Below are positions 50,425-62,300 of a DNA stretch of 64,000 nucleotides, piece by piece (position 1 is the stretch's first letter; each line of letters begins with the position of its first letter). Both the position numbers and the translations under genes were made by a program. Below the pieces are notes generated by a model, which did no database searches, was not told where the DNA came from, and saw only the letters and a program-made list of their open reading frames with translations. Source of the stretch: Chelydra serpentina (Eukaryota; Chordata; Testudines; Chelydridae); NCBI GenBank assembly GCA_037349315.1, contig JBAIAC010000054.1, positions 744,001 through 808,000 on the forward strand, in the 5' to 3' direction.

Positions 50425-50780
50425 ACCGGAACCCATATAGGGTATCTTCAAACAATTACTTGATGGAGACCACGTTCTGAAAGAAATCTTCCCTGACCTC
50501 CCTCTTCTGGCCTTCAAACAACCCCTCAGCCTCACTAAGCTCATCATCAGAAGCAAGCTCCCCATATACCAGGACACAACTCAAAGCAGCACCAGACCAT
50601 GCCAGAACAACAGATGCAAAACCTGCAAACATATCTCCATTACGACGATGATCAATACCCCATACAACACACCTTTCAAGATCCATGGGACCTACACGTG
50701 CTTATTACAACATATGTTGTGCCTCAAATAACTGAACAACAACTATTTGGGTGAAACCAGAAAATCGCTGTGCTCTTGAA
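50425..50780 (+). mobile_element. Penelope-like element fragment
   Basis: The plus strand reads LAFKQPLSLTKLIIRSKLP, NNRCKTCKHIS and FKIHGTYTC, the stretch just before the GIY-YIG domain in Penelope elements; the domain itself is decayed (NYLGETRKS). Confidence 0.7.
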
Positions 50781-50879
50781 TTAACTCCTGCAAGGCACGT
50801 CTACACTACAGCCATAAATTGATTTATGTTAGATTGACTTATAGCCACTGCAGTAATTTGCTGAAGTAACCATTTGGCA

Positions 50880-51240
50880 TAAGCAGACAGGAACTTGTCA
50901 AAATGGGGAAGTACCTTCACAGACAAGTACCTGGAATACTAGTATCGAAAACAAAGATAAGGAAGGAATAGCACAAGAAGTTAGGGAACTGGGACAAACT
51001 GATGGGTTGGATTTTAGTGACGTGAAAAGAGATGTGTAACTTGTAAAATCATCATATAAATAACGTCAGCTGAAATGTATAACATTGGGAGTAAACCTTT
51101 TGCATAAGGTAAATGTAACATAGCTGCACAAGATGGCTTCTTGGAGCCAGGTTCCAATCTATCTGATACCATTCTTTTGTACTATATTATTGTCTTGGAG
51201 CAATAAACCTGACCGACATTGGTTCACTATGAAATATTGA
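50880..51240 (+). repeat. LTR-like sequence
   Basis: TATAAATA at 51055-51062 and AATAAA at 51202-51207 are spaced as in a retroviral-type LTR. No ends or duplication were fixed. Confidence 0.45.
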
Positions 51241-52315
51241 AGAGGCCTGTAGTGAGACAGTGTGGCCTCCCTCCCAGCCAGAGGAGGCGGCGGCACCCTC
51301 CCTTCCCAAGCGGGCAGAGCCAGGACTGCCTCACTGCTCCCACCCGAAGTACGCCACCTAACAGCAAGTATAGAGGGTGGGGCCGCCCACTCAGTTGGAG
51401 CAGAGATGCCGAGGGAGGCAGACAGATCCTGCTCACTCCCTGCTGAGCCCAGCAACGCCCTGCCCGCCGGGGAACGTACTGTGGGCCACCTACCCAGAGG
51501 AGGCAGACGATGCCCTGCTAACCCAGGTACACCCCAAGGGTAGGGAAGGGAGTGCCCCAGGGACAGCCAACCTTAGTCTGGCTTCAGCTTTTTCAGAGGC
51601 ACAGTCAGTGAGTTGTGGCTGGAATCCCCGCTGATCCAGTGTCAGACTACTCTGCCACTGTTAGGGCCCTGGGTCAGGGTCCGGTGGAGTAGGGTGGGCC
51701 CAGACCTTACCTGGCACCCTACCCCTAGGGTGGCAGCTTTCCCTCACCAGGCCCAGTGGTCTATGCTCATTGGTTGTCTGCTGGAGCTAGGACGCCCAAC
51801 CCCTGGGGTTCGCTCTGTCTCCGCCCCTGTGACTAGGGACCAGAGCTCATTGACTACTGGGTCGCTCTGGCTCTGCAACAAGAGGCCAGTGCTGATTGAC
51901 TATTGGGTGAGCCCTGTCTCTGCAGCAAGAGATAGGGCCAGTTCCCTACAGCATTTGCCTGGTCCCTGCTTAAAGGGCCCTAGGACTATAGCCCATTGTC
52001 TGTTCAGCTCCTGCCTCAGGGCGAGGCGTACTCACTCCTGGGAGAACCTGCCCTCACATAATGGGCCAAAGCTAGCTGCCTAGCTGGGACTTCAACCCTG
52101 TTAGGCCTATTGAGATACTAACGCCAAACTGCTAATTCCCCCAATACTAGGCCGAGATCCTGACGACATAGTGAGGTGGTGTGGTCTCCCTCCGACCCAG
52201 ACTGGGAGGGATGACCACTATCTGACTACAAGGCCAAATAACCAAAGTGTGATCAAGCAATTGACTATGCAATTTATAGTCAATTCTGCATCCAGGCTGC
52301 TCTGCTCCTCACTCC
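51241..52315. repeat. Probable retroelement-derived non-coding block
   Basis: GACAGTGTGGCCTCCCTCC near 51256 and GGTGTGGTCTCCCTCC near 52178 look like a degenerate repeated end. Between them frames are open only in part and carry no domain that I recognise. Confidence 0.3.
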
Positions 52316-52575
52316 CTTCCCACCTGTTAGAGCAGCAGTAGTATCTGGACTGTTTGATTGCCTGTTTGAACAGTGTGAATTGGGAGTGCTTTGTTCCAGC
52401 TGGGCCTGACTCTTATAAAAAGCCAGTCAGCTGCGAACCAGCTGAGCAGCAGAGAAGCAAACAGGAGGAGTTTGCCTGGGAGTTCGCCTGGAGTGAGCCT
52501 GCTGCGGCATCCCTCTTGCAGGTTTCCCTGAGTAACTTCTGCCACAAGTGAAAAAACTCTTAGCAGGAAGAGACT

Positions 52576-53442
52576 ATGGATGCTGAGCGATCCGCTGTCG
52601 TGACCTGCACAGGATGTGCCATGTTTGTCTTTCTTCCACAGGATAGAAGCGACTTTGTTTGTACAAAGTGCAAGCTGATCTCCATATTGGAGGAGAAGAT
52701 TCAAGGTCTGGAGAAACGAGTATCAACCCTGCATTCCATAAGAGAAAATGAGGATTTCCTGGACAGACATCAGGATCGGCTTCAGCGGGCACAGTGTTCT
52801 GAAGATTCAGAGCAGGCTACGCAGCGGGGACAGAAGGCCAGTGAGGATAATTGGCGGCATGTGACCTCCAGAAGAGGGAAGAGTACGAGACAAGTCCATG
52901 TACCAGACACGCCGATTCAGATGAGCAACCGTTTTCATGTTCTCTCCACAGGTACTAGTGCAGAGAGTGGAGTGACTGATACATCTGAGGGAACAGAGCA
53001 GAAGGAGACTCCACCAATTGGAAGGCATGAGATGCACAGTCCTAGGGATGGGGGTTCCACGACCACCACTCCCAAGAAGAGGAGGAAGGTGGTGGTGGTC
53101 GGGGACTCTCTCCTCAGGGGGACTGAGTCATCTATCTGCTGCCCTGACCGGGAAAACCGAGAGGTGTGCTGCTTGCCAGGGGCTAGGATTCGTGATGTGA
53201 TGGAGAGACTGCCGAGACTCATCAAGCCCTCAGATCGCTACCCTTTCCTGATTCTCCACGTGGGCACCAATGATACTGCCAAGAATGACCTTGAGCATAT
53301 TACTGCAGACTACGTGTCTCTGGGAAGAAGGATAAAGAAGTTTGAGGCGCAAGTGGTGTTCTCATCTATCCTCCCTGTGGCAGGAAAAGGCCGGGGTAGA
53401 GACTGTCGAATCGTGGAAGTCAACGAATGGCTACGCAGATGA
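52576..53442 (+). pseudogene. CR1 ORF1 of copy 2, premature stop
   Basis: 288 codons match copy 1, with the same CX2C pairs, GDSLL and HVGTND motifs, but TGG has become TGA at 53440-53442. The DGLH motif with two presumed catalytic residues lies after the stop. The remaining frame continues to the shared end ALN-TAG at 53587-53589. Confidence 0.9.
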
Positions 53443-53625
53443 TGTCGGAGAGAAGGGTTTGTATTCTTTGACCATGGGATGGTGTTTCAAGAAGGAGTGC
53501 TAGGCAGAGACGGGCTCCACCTGACGAAGAGAGGGAAGAGCATCTTTGGAAGCAGGCTGGCTAACCTAGTGAGGAGGGCTTTAAACTAGGTTCACCGGGG
53601 GAAGGAGACCAAAGCCCCGAGGGAA

Positions 53626-55153
53626 GTGGGATACCGGGAGGAAGCACAAGTAAGTGAGTGCAAGAGGGGAGGGCTCCTGCCCCATACTGGGACACCAGGA
53701 CAATCAGTGAGTTATCTTAAATGCCTATACACAAATGCAAGAAGCCTGGGGAACAAGCAGGGAGAACTGGAAGTCCTGGCACAGTCAAGGAATTATGATG
53801 TAATTGGAATAACAGAGACTTGGTGGGATAACTCACATGATTGGAGTACTGTCATGGATGGATATAAACTGTTCAGGAAGGATAGGCAGGGCAGAAAAGG
53901 TGGGGGAGTTGCGTTGTATGTAAGAGAGCAGTATGACTGCTCAGAGCTCCAGTATGAAACTGCAGAAAAACCTGAGAGTCTCTGGATTAAATTTAGAAGT
54001 GTGAGCAACAAGGGTAATGTCGTGGTGGGAGTCTGCTACAGACCACCAGACCAGGGGGATGATGTGGACGAGGCTTTCTTCCAGCAACTAACAGAAGTTA
54101 CTAGATCACAGGCCCTGGTTCTCATGGGTGACTTTAATCACCCCGATACCTGCTGGGGTAGCAATACAGCGGTCCACAGACAATCCAGGAAATTTTTGGA
54201 AAGTGTAGGGGACAATTTCCTGGTGGAAGTGCTGGAGGAACCAACTAGGGGAAAAGCTCTTCTTGACCTGCTGCTCACAAACAGGGAAGAAATAGTAGAG
54301 GAAGCAATAGTGGATGGGAACCTGGGAGGCAGTGACCATGAGATGGTAGAGTTCAGGATGCTGACACAAGGAAGAAAGGAGAGCAGTAGAACAGAGACCC
54401 TGGACTTCAGAAAAGCAGACTTTGACTCCCTCAGGGAACTGATGGGCAAGGTCCCCTGGGAGAATAACATGAGGGGGAAAGGAGTCGAGGAAAGCTGGCT
54501 GTATTTTAAAGAATCCTTATTGAGGTTGCAGGAACAAACCATCCCGATGTGTAGAAAGAAAAGTAAATATGGCAGGCGACCAGCTTGGCTTAACAGTGAA
54601 ATCTTGCTCGTCTTAAACACAAAAAAGCAGCTTACCAGAAGTGGAAGATTGGACAGATGACTAGGGAGGAGTATAAAAATATTGTTCAGGCATGCAGGAG
54701 TGAAATTAGGAAGGCCAAATCACGCTTGGAGTTGCAGCTAGCCGGAGATGTTAGGAGTAACAAGAAGGGTTTCTTCAGGTATGTTAGCAACAAGAAGAAA
54801 GTCAAGGAAAGTGTGGGCCCCTTGCTGAATGAGGGAGGGAACCTAGTGACAGAGGATGTGGAGAAAGCTAGTGTACTCAATGCTTTTTTTGCCTCTGTCT
54901 TCACAGACAAGGTCAGCTCCCAGGCGGCTGCACTCCGCAGCACGGTATGGGGAGGAGGTGACCAGCCCTCTGTGGAGAAAGAAGTAGTTCGGGACTATTT
55001 AGAAAAGCTGGACGAGCACAAGTCCATGAGGCCGGATGCACTGCATCCGAGGGTGCTAAAGGATTTGGCTGATGTGATTGCAGAGCCATTGGCCATTATC
55101 TTTGACAAATCATGGCAATCGGGGGAGGTCCCGGATGCCTGGAAAAAAGCTAA
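53626..55153 (+). pseudogene. CR1 ORF2 of copy 2, 5' part
   Basis: The endonuclease half is well preserved in 53626-54660 (TETWW, GDFN, GGSDHEM). A one-base loss near 54605 shifts the frame, and the match goes on at 54657-55153. As in copy 1, no ATG is present before the nuclease motifs. It ends at the LTR insertion, with TSD CTAA. Confidence 0.9.
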
Positions 55154-56551
55154 TGTAAGCAGAGTCAGGATGAGCTCTACCCTGACATCTGGTGGTGAGT
55201 TGTGGAAAGGGATGTCAGGGGCTAATCTTGTTTGCATGGACACACCCACCCTGCAAAGCATGATGGACCGCTTGCCCAAATGGTCACCTTGACTGCTGTG
55301 GGAGCCCCAGTTTCTCTGTTATTGGGGCAGGAAGACTAAAGTGTTGTTACCCTGATTATGTGAATCAAGGACAGTGGGCTTTTGTTATGAGGAAGGGACT
55401 CGCCCTTAGCTAAGCAGCACTTGCTAGGCGAGGGACATGGATTCCAAAACCCAGTGAATTGAGAGAGGTTGGGGACAGGTATTTGTATCTGGTGGCATGG
55501 GCCTCTTCTGAGGGTCCTAAATGTCAATTGCACCTCCTTCTCGCTCTCCACTGTGGAATATCAGAGCTAATTTTGAGTTCCTTAGGAGTCTATTCACAGG
55601 CTGCTGAGTTGGAATTACTCTGGACTAAGTGTGCAAATGAGCACGAAGGCTCCCCTAGCTACAAGCTGAAGTTGTTATGAGCTGAAATCACTGAGCACTG
55701 TGTTAAGTAGTGGGGGAGCCAGAAGATCTATTGCTGAGCGACTGGTGGAGCGGAGCTGCTGGCGGAGCGGGACAGTTGGCGGGACAGCCGGAGCGGCTTG
55801 CAGGCTGGCTGACGGAGCGGAGCTGCTGGCGGAGCGGAGCAGTTGGCGGGACAGCCGGAGCGGCTTGCAGGCCGGCTGACGGAGCGGAGCTGCTGGCGGA
55901 GCGGAGCAGTTGGCGGGACAGCCGGAGCGGCTTGCAGGCCGGCTGACGGAGCGGAGCTGCTGGCGGAGCGGCTTGCGGGACGGCTGAACGGAGTGACTTG
56001 TGGGATGGCTGGCGGAGCGGAGCAGAGCAGAGCCGAGCGAAGCACCATGAAGGGACGGGGCAGTCAGCTTCGAGACACGTAAGGTGCCCCTTACCTCTCC
56101 CCTCCCCATTTCTACCCAGACTGGAGGGGGTGTAACACTCTGCAGATGAACTTTTGAACTCTGGGTCTGGACTTTTGGGTTGTTGGACTTTTGGGACTTT
56201 GGGTGATTTTTGGGGTTGATGGACTCAAGAACCAAAGGGAAAGGACATGGCCAATTTGCTGGGGTGGGTCATTGCTCACAGTTTGGTTTACAAATCCTAG
56301 ATGTGGTGTTTCCCCAGCAAAAGGCCGCATTGTTTCTCTCTGTCATTAAAAGGTTTTTCTACACTCAGACTCTGTGCTTGCGAGAGGGGAAGTACTGCCT
56401 CTTAGAGGCGCCCAGGGGGGGTGATATATATTTGTCCCAGGTCACTGGGTGGGGGCTCGAGCCGGTTTTTGCATTGTGTTATTGGAATGGAACCCCTAGA
56501 TACGGAACCCGGCCCTTGTTGCTGCCGACTCTGACTGGCAGAAGGGTTACA
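55154..56551 (+). mobile_element. Solo LTR inserted in CR1 copy 2
   Basis: 1398 bp begin TGTAAGCAGAG and end GGGTTACA, with CTAA duplicated at 55150-55153 and 56552-56555. The uninterrupted CR1 text of copy 1 shows the empty site exactly. There is an ATTAAA at 56345-56350 and a 67-bp tandem repeat inside. There is no internal retroviral or gypsy coding region. Family not determined; a 4-bp duplication fits several LTR groups. Confidence 0.85.
55747..55990 (+). repeat. 67-bp tandem repeat inside the solo LTR
   Basis: GGAGCGGAGCTGCTGGCGGA recurs at 55747, 55814, 55881 and 55948, exactly 67 bp apart, about 3.5 units. Confidence 0.95.
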
Positions 56552-57864
56552 CTAATGTAGTGCCAATCTTTAAAAAAGGGAAGAAGGAAGATCTGGGGAA
56601 CTACAGGCCAGTCAGTCTCACCTCAGTCCCTGGAAAAATCATGAACAGGTCCTCAAGGAATCAATTCTGAACCACTTAAAGGAGGGGAAAGTGATCAGGA
56701 ACAGTCAGCATGGATTCACCAAGGGCAAGTCATGCCTGACTAACCTAATTGCCTTCTATGATGAGATAACCGGCTCTGTGGATGAGGGGAAAGCAGTGGA
56801 TGTGCTATTTCTTGACTTTACAAAGCTTTTGATACAGTCTCCCACAGTGTTCTTGCCAGCAAGTTAAAGAAGTATGGGCTGGATGAATGGACGGTAAGGT
56901 GGATAGAAAACTGGCTGGATCAATGGGTAGTGATCAATGGCTCCATGTCTAGTTGGCAGCCGGTATCAAGTGGAGTGCCCCAAGGGTCGGTGCTGGGGCC
57001 GGTTTTGTTCAATATCTTCATCAATGATCTGGAGGATGGTGTGGACTGCACCCTTAGCAAGTTTGCAGATGACACTAAACTGGGAGGAGTGGTTGATACG
57101 CTGGAGGGTAGGGATAGGATACATAGGACCTAGACAAATTAGAGGATTGGGCCAAAAGAAATCTGATGAGGTTCAACAAGGACAAGTGCAGAGTCCTGCA
57201 CTTAGGACGGAAGAATCCCATGCACTGCTATAGACTAGGGACCGAATGGCTGGGCAGCAGTTCTGCAGAAAAGGACCTAGGGGTTACAGTGGACGAAAAG
57301 CTGAATATGAGTCAAGAGTGTGCTCTTGTTGCCAAGAAGGCTAACAGCATTTTGGGCTGTATAAGTAGGGGCATTTCCAGCAGATTGAGGGACGTGATTA
57401 TTCCCCTCTATTCGGCACTGGTGAGGCCTCATTTGGAGTACTGTGTCCAGTTTTGGGCCCCACACTACAAGAAGGATGTGGATAAATTGGAAAGAGTCCA
57501 GCGGAGGGCAACAAAAATGATTAGGGGGCTGGAGCACATGACTTATGAGGAGCGGCTGAGGGAACTGGGATTGTTTAGCCTGCAGAAGAGAAGAATGAGG
57601 GGGGATTTGATAGCTGCTTTAAACTATCTGAAAGGGGGTTCCGAAGAGGATGGATCTAGACTGTTCTCAGTGGTAGAAGATGACAGAACAAGGAGTAATG
57701 GTCTCCAGTTGCAGAGGGGGAGGTTTAGGTTGGATATTAGGAAAACCTTTTTCACTAGTAGGGTGGTGAAGCACTGGAATGGGTTACCTAGGGAGGTGGT
57801 GGAATCTCCTTCCTTAGAGGTTTTTAAGGTCAGGCTTGACAAAGCCCTGGCTGGGATGATTTAG
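56552..57864 (+). pseudogene. CR1 ORF2 of copy 2, 3' part
   Basis: It continues ORF2 from the pre-RT region through [10 protein letters not shown] and [11 protein letters not shown] (about 56930-57133) to the C-terminus ALAGMI with stop TAG at 57862-57864. Small indels near 56645, 56820, 56920 and 57125 break the frame. The final 232 codons are open. Confidence 0.88.
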
Positions 57865-58161
57865 TTGGGGTTGGTCCTGCTTTGAGCAGGGGGTTGGACT
57901 AGATGACCTCCTGAGGTCCCTTCCAACCCTGAGATTCTATGATTCTATGACCGTGTACATCTCTGTTCTCCTCTCCTGTGCTGGCTGAAAGGTGAGGGTT
58001 TTGATGAAACTGGAACTATAGCTCTCAAATTCAAATCTGCCAGTGTGACAGCAGCAATCAAAATGTGTGACAAATGATAAATGTGGGCATTTTTGTTCTG
58101 TGTTGCATCATAATGTAGAGTCCAGTGGTTTTTAATGATAAAAACCTGTTTTGAAGGATAT

Positions 58162-58981
58162 TGTGACAGTGTGGACTAGGTCCAGAGGCTCGCTGCTGGA
58201 GACCTTGCAGCCCTGCCTCACCTCACCCCAGAAAAGAGCAGAGGAGCGTTCCTTCAGGCAGCCTAGAGTGGCTGCAGGGAAGCAGCCAATCAGGGGCCAG
58301 AAGGGCCATATAAAAGGAAGCAGCAGAGGCAGAACAGTCAGTTGCTGCCTGGAACTTGAAGAGGGAGGACTGGGTGCCTGGCTGGCCAGAAGAAAGAACA
58401 GCAGGACTGTGGAGAGCTCACAGCAGGTAGGACTGAGCCCAGAGAAGGCTGCCAAATACCGGGTGTCTGGCTGGCTGGAAGAGCAGCAGTGCAGGTAGGC
58501 TGAACCCAGGGGACTGCGGCCAGAACCTAGCCTGACTTGGCGAGGGTACTGTGATGGGCCATGCTGGTCTGGCTGAAGATTGAGCCCAGGGAGGGCTGCC
58601 AAAAGGCCACCAACCGAGGGTATCAATATGGGCCCCTGTTAGGCTTCCTTCCTAGAGACATTGCTTTCTTTAAAAGCCCTAGTGGTACGGCCGCATACCA
58701 GTGCCGTGAGAAAGAACTAGAGACTGTATACCCTGGAAGGAGGGACAGTATGTGTGATTCGGCTGGAGGGCTGAGTCACTGAAGACCTGCTGAAAGAACA
58801 ATCGGCCATGGGGGGCACTCGAGAGAGGAAGGGGCCACCCTGTTGTAAAAACTGAAAGCAGGCTCACACCAGAAAGGGGGTGCCCATAAGAGGTGGGTGC
58901 CACCCTGTTCAAAACTGAGTGATTGCAAGCATGTATTAGCCAGAAAGGGGGTGCTCATGACAGGCAGGTGCAGACATTACA
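58162..58981 (+). mobile_element. Solo LTR with 5-bp target duplication
   Basis: TGTGACAGTG..CATTACA is bounded by GATAT at 58157-58161 and 58982-58986. CCAAT (58286-58290) and TATAAAAG (58309-58316) give a promoter. A 5-bp duplication and TG..CA ends fit a gypsy-type LTR. Confidence 0.8.
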
Positions 58982-59089
58982 GATATTTTCTCATTTATGT
59001 AAATTAAGTAAACCATTTTTTTTAAAGAGAAAATTGGAAAAGCAAAATGTCAACACAGATCACCCACAGTCTGGATCTTTGGGGTATGA

Positions 59090-59745
59090 ATCCAGGGTCC
59101 TAACAAATTCACAGCCATGAAATCTGTGTCACGGACCATAACATCTTGTCTCCCCCTATGAAATCTGGTTTTTTGTGTGGTTTTACTCTATACTATACAG
59201 ATTTCACAGGGGAAACCAGCGTTTCTCAGATTGGGCATCCTGACCCAAAAGGGAGTTGCAGGGGGTCACAAGGTTATTGTAGGGGGGGTTTAAGTATTGC
59301 CACCCTTACTTTTGCACTGCCTTCAGAGCTGGGCAGCTGGAGAACGGTGGCTGTTCAGCGGGCACCCAGCTCTGAAGGCAGCGCCCTGCCAGCAGCAGCC
59401 CAGAAGTAATGGTGGCAGTACCATACCAGGCCATCCTCACTTCTGTGCTGGTGCTGACAGTGGGTCTGCCTTCAGAGCTGGGCTCCTGGCCAGCAGCGGC
59501 CACTCTCCAGTAGGCTGCACTGCTCTGAAGGCAGCGCCCTGCCAGCAGCAGCGCAGAAATAAGAGTAGCAGTACCGCAACCCCCTCACAATAACCTTGTG
59601 ACCCCCACACAACTCCCTTTTGGGTCAGGACCCCGACAATTACAACACCGTGACATTTCAGATTTAAATAGCTGAAATAATGAAATTTATGATCATGAAA
59701 TTGACCAAACTGGACCGTGGATTTGGTAGGGCCCTTGGTATGACT
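59090..59745. mobile_element. Nested foldback element
   Basis: Outer ends GGGTCCTAACAAATTCACAG and, reversed, GGGCCCTACCAAATCCACGG flank inner inverted arms at about 59235-59290 and 59580-59635 (TGACCCAAAAGGGAGTTG against CAACTCCCTTTTGGGTCA). This looks like one DNA element inserted in another, or a palindromic internal part. Confidence 0.7.
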
Positions 59746-59774
59746 GCACTGTAATACATGCACTGTGGTTGTCC

Positions 59775-60160
59775 TGGGTCAGCCGACGCCAGCTTGCAGG
59801 GCTCAGGCTGTGGGACTATAAACGTGCAGTATAGACATTCGGTCTCTGCCTACGCTCTGAGACCCCACAAAAAAGGAGAGGATCCAACAGCTTGGGCTCC
59901 AGCTCAAGCCTGAACATCTACACCGCAATTTTATAGCCTCGCAGCCTAAGTCAGGTGATCTGGGCCAGCTGCAGTTGTGTCACAGGTCTTCTGTTGCAGC
60001 ATAAATGTACCCTTTGAATCCCAGCATAGACCACCACCACATGAGCGTCAACAGTAATTGCTAACCACGGTGCAGACAAGGCAGTAGAAGAGGTCTTGAC
60101 ACACACTTTATCAGTGGGCGTCACAGTGGGGTAAACAATTATCGGCTGGATAGCAATATT
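59775..60160. mobile_element. Palindromic miniature element
   Basis: ACTATAAACGTGCAGTATAGAC near 59815 is answered by an inverted CTACACCGCAATTTTATAG near 59918. Boundaries approximate. Confidence 0.5.
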
Positions 60161-60189
60161 GCAGATAAGGAATCCTGGGTCAAATCCCT

Positions 60190-60440
60190 GGCTCTAGGAC
60201 AGAAGGTTGGTCTAGTGGTTGGAGATAGACTAACCAAAGCATATATGGCACATTTAATCTGAAAGGCAGGTTGGTCAGTGGATAAAATTTAGGTCTGTCA
60301 TTAGAGACCTGGATTCTATTCCTAGCTCTTCCTCTAGTGGTTTTGTGCAACCTCTGTTAACTGTATGTAAAATAGAGGAGGGAGAGGGCTAATATTTGAC
60401 TGTCTTCTAGGTTTGGAGTATTAGGCCTTCCTCAATAAGG
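60190..60440 (+). mobile_element. MIR-like tRNA-derived SINE, old
   Basis: GGTCTAGTGGTTGGAGATAG is an A-box-like head; later AGACCTGGATTCTATTCCTA and a TGTAAAATAGAGG end resemble the MIR class. Confidence 0.5.
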
Positions 60441-61032
60441 GTTGTGAAATGCATGGGAAATATAAGCACCAATTAATAGAGGTGAGGTTTGAATTCATGG
60501 TCTTCTGCCTCAGTGCACTTTCCTGTGCCTACTTTTTTGGTGCAGCAGTACTGGTGTCCCGTTTCATCAGAAATGCAGAACATCCTGCAAAATCCAGTAC
60601 ACGTGAAAGCTCTGACTGGGACAAAACCCTTAGACCAACTTGTTCCGTGCCTCTCAAGTGTCCCTCATTTTGTCCCAAAGTTCCTTACATTTGGTGTCTC
60701 CTCACTTTTTGTTTTTGGTGTGAATAATTTTCATCAATAAGAGTCTTGAAGCTAAGATTACAGAGTCATTGACACTAAGGGAAAGAATCCCACTGCATTT
60801 TAAGTCTGCATGAATAATGTATTTGTCTTGCGTATTTAGGTCTTTGTCATATCTTGCAACCCACATTTAGCTGTGGTAGATTGATAGGTATGACTCCGTA
60901 AATTGGGACAACTTGTTGGTCTGACTCCCCAGTCACCATGGGAAGTCCTCTCTGCCACACCACTCTTCAGCCAGCTGCTTCTGCAGACCCTCATGTGACA
61001 TCAGTTTGGCAACCTGCCCCCATTCATATTCA

Positions 61033-61036
<4 letters not shown>

Positions 61037-61072
<36 letters not shown>
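61037..61072 (+). repeat. (CT)18 microsatellite
   Basis: Eighteen uninterrupted CT units. Confidence 0.97.
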
Positions 61073-61074
<2 letters not shown>

Positions 61075-61102
61075 AAGAGGAAGGACAAGGACCGGTAATG
61101 AG

Positions 61103-61503
61103 CTGGGCTGGCCTTAGTGTGGGCAAATTCAGATTTGGGTACCCCTGGCCTCCAATGCTTCCCCCAACTGCTTGCTTTGCACTGAAATAGGTGCCCAAGC
61201 CCCCGCACAAACTAAGCACTGTCTAGGCAGCTGGAGAGTGGCAGCTGCTGGCTGGGTGCCCAACCCTGAAAGCTGCCCTGCTGCTGGTGGCAGCACTGCC
61301 TTTAGAGCTGGGTGCCCGGAGAGTGGCAGCTGCTGGCTGAGCCCAGAGGTGCTGAGGCTATGAACTGTCAAGCCCCGGCACAAATTAAGCACTGCCTTTC
61401 CCCCCATTGCTCCCTTCCATGACCTTGCACTCCAGGCCCACCCCACGCCTTGCCCCTTGACCACAGCACTCTGGACAGTCGCTCACCCCTAAGGCTGGCC
61501 CTG
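61103..61503. mobile_element. hAT-type miniature element
   Basis: The ends CTGGGCTGGCCTTAG and CTAAGGCTGGCCCTG are bounded by GTAATGAG/GTAATGAC. Confidence 0.75.
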
Positions 61504-61773
61504 GTAATGACTGTGGGGTATGCATTTAATGATATTAAACAAATATTTCTTTATTAACAAACTGGAAAAAGGGTGTGAGGTGGTAAAATTTGCAGGTGAC
61601 AAAATTATTTAGGTTAGTCAAGTCTGAGAGCTGCAGAGATCTCATTAACACAGGGCAATGGACAACACAATGGCAGATGAAAATCAGTGTTGATAAATAA
61701 AGTAATGCATGTTGGATTAGAGAATTAGAGAAAGAATAAACCATAGAGGACAGATGTTAGCCACTTCACTTCG

Positions 61774-62300
61774 GCCTTGTCTACACTGCCAAGTTTTTTT
61801 TTGGCAAAAGGCAACTTTTGTTGACAAAACAGTGAAGGTGTACACACAATGCCACTTTCAGTGACAACTTCCCAGTTCCATGGTGAAATAAAACCACCTT
61901 GCTGAGAAACAAAGGGCTTTTTACTGAAACGTTTCATTGAAAAATTGCCAGTGTAGACACCGCGCTTGATTTTATCACTTTAATTGGCCTCCAGAAGGTG
62001 TCCCACAATGCCAATCCTGACCACTTTGGTCAGCAGTTCCAACTTCGCTGCCCTGCAGCCAGGTAAGCAACCCTCCACCCCTCCTCCGTTAAAGCCCCAG
62101 GAATTTTTGAAATTCCACTTCCTGTTTGCTTGGCGTAAAGAGCTCATATCACATCTTCCAAGCTGACCATGGCGGCTCCACGCAGCAGACGCTCTCCACG
62201 CACTGTTCTTATACCTTCCTCTGCACTAGCTGGTGCTGGGGGCTATCAGAGACCCCATACTGCCTAGACTAGATTGTGGGGTAGACCCAGTCTGACAATT
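61774..62300 (+). mobile_element. Harbinger-like element, 5' fragment
   Basis: It begins GGCCTTGTCTACACTGCC and has, further on, text comparable to the leader of the element at 38227 (AGAAGGTGTCCCACAATGCC; CACTTCCTGTTTG) and an ATGGCGGCTCCACGCAGC start-like segment near 62168. The protein-coding part is missing. Confidence 0.5.

Larger units (their letters stand above)
52320..57955 (+). mobile_element. CR1 LINE copy 2, decayed and split by a solo LTR
   Basis: It is collinear with copy 1 from the 5' UTR (start near 52320) to the ATTCTATG tail (57955). ORF1 is stopped early; ORF2 has several indels (for example one base lost near 54605); a 1398-bp LTR sits at 55154-56551. It has 8 bp fewer at the ORF1/ORF2 junction than copy 1. 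Not able to code for its proteins. Confidence 0.93.

Noticed and set aside
55728..56235. Minus-strand frames of 106-186 codons with SAPPAAPLRQ repeats
   Set aside because: They are the antisense of the 67-bp tandem repeat inside a solo LTR.
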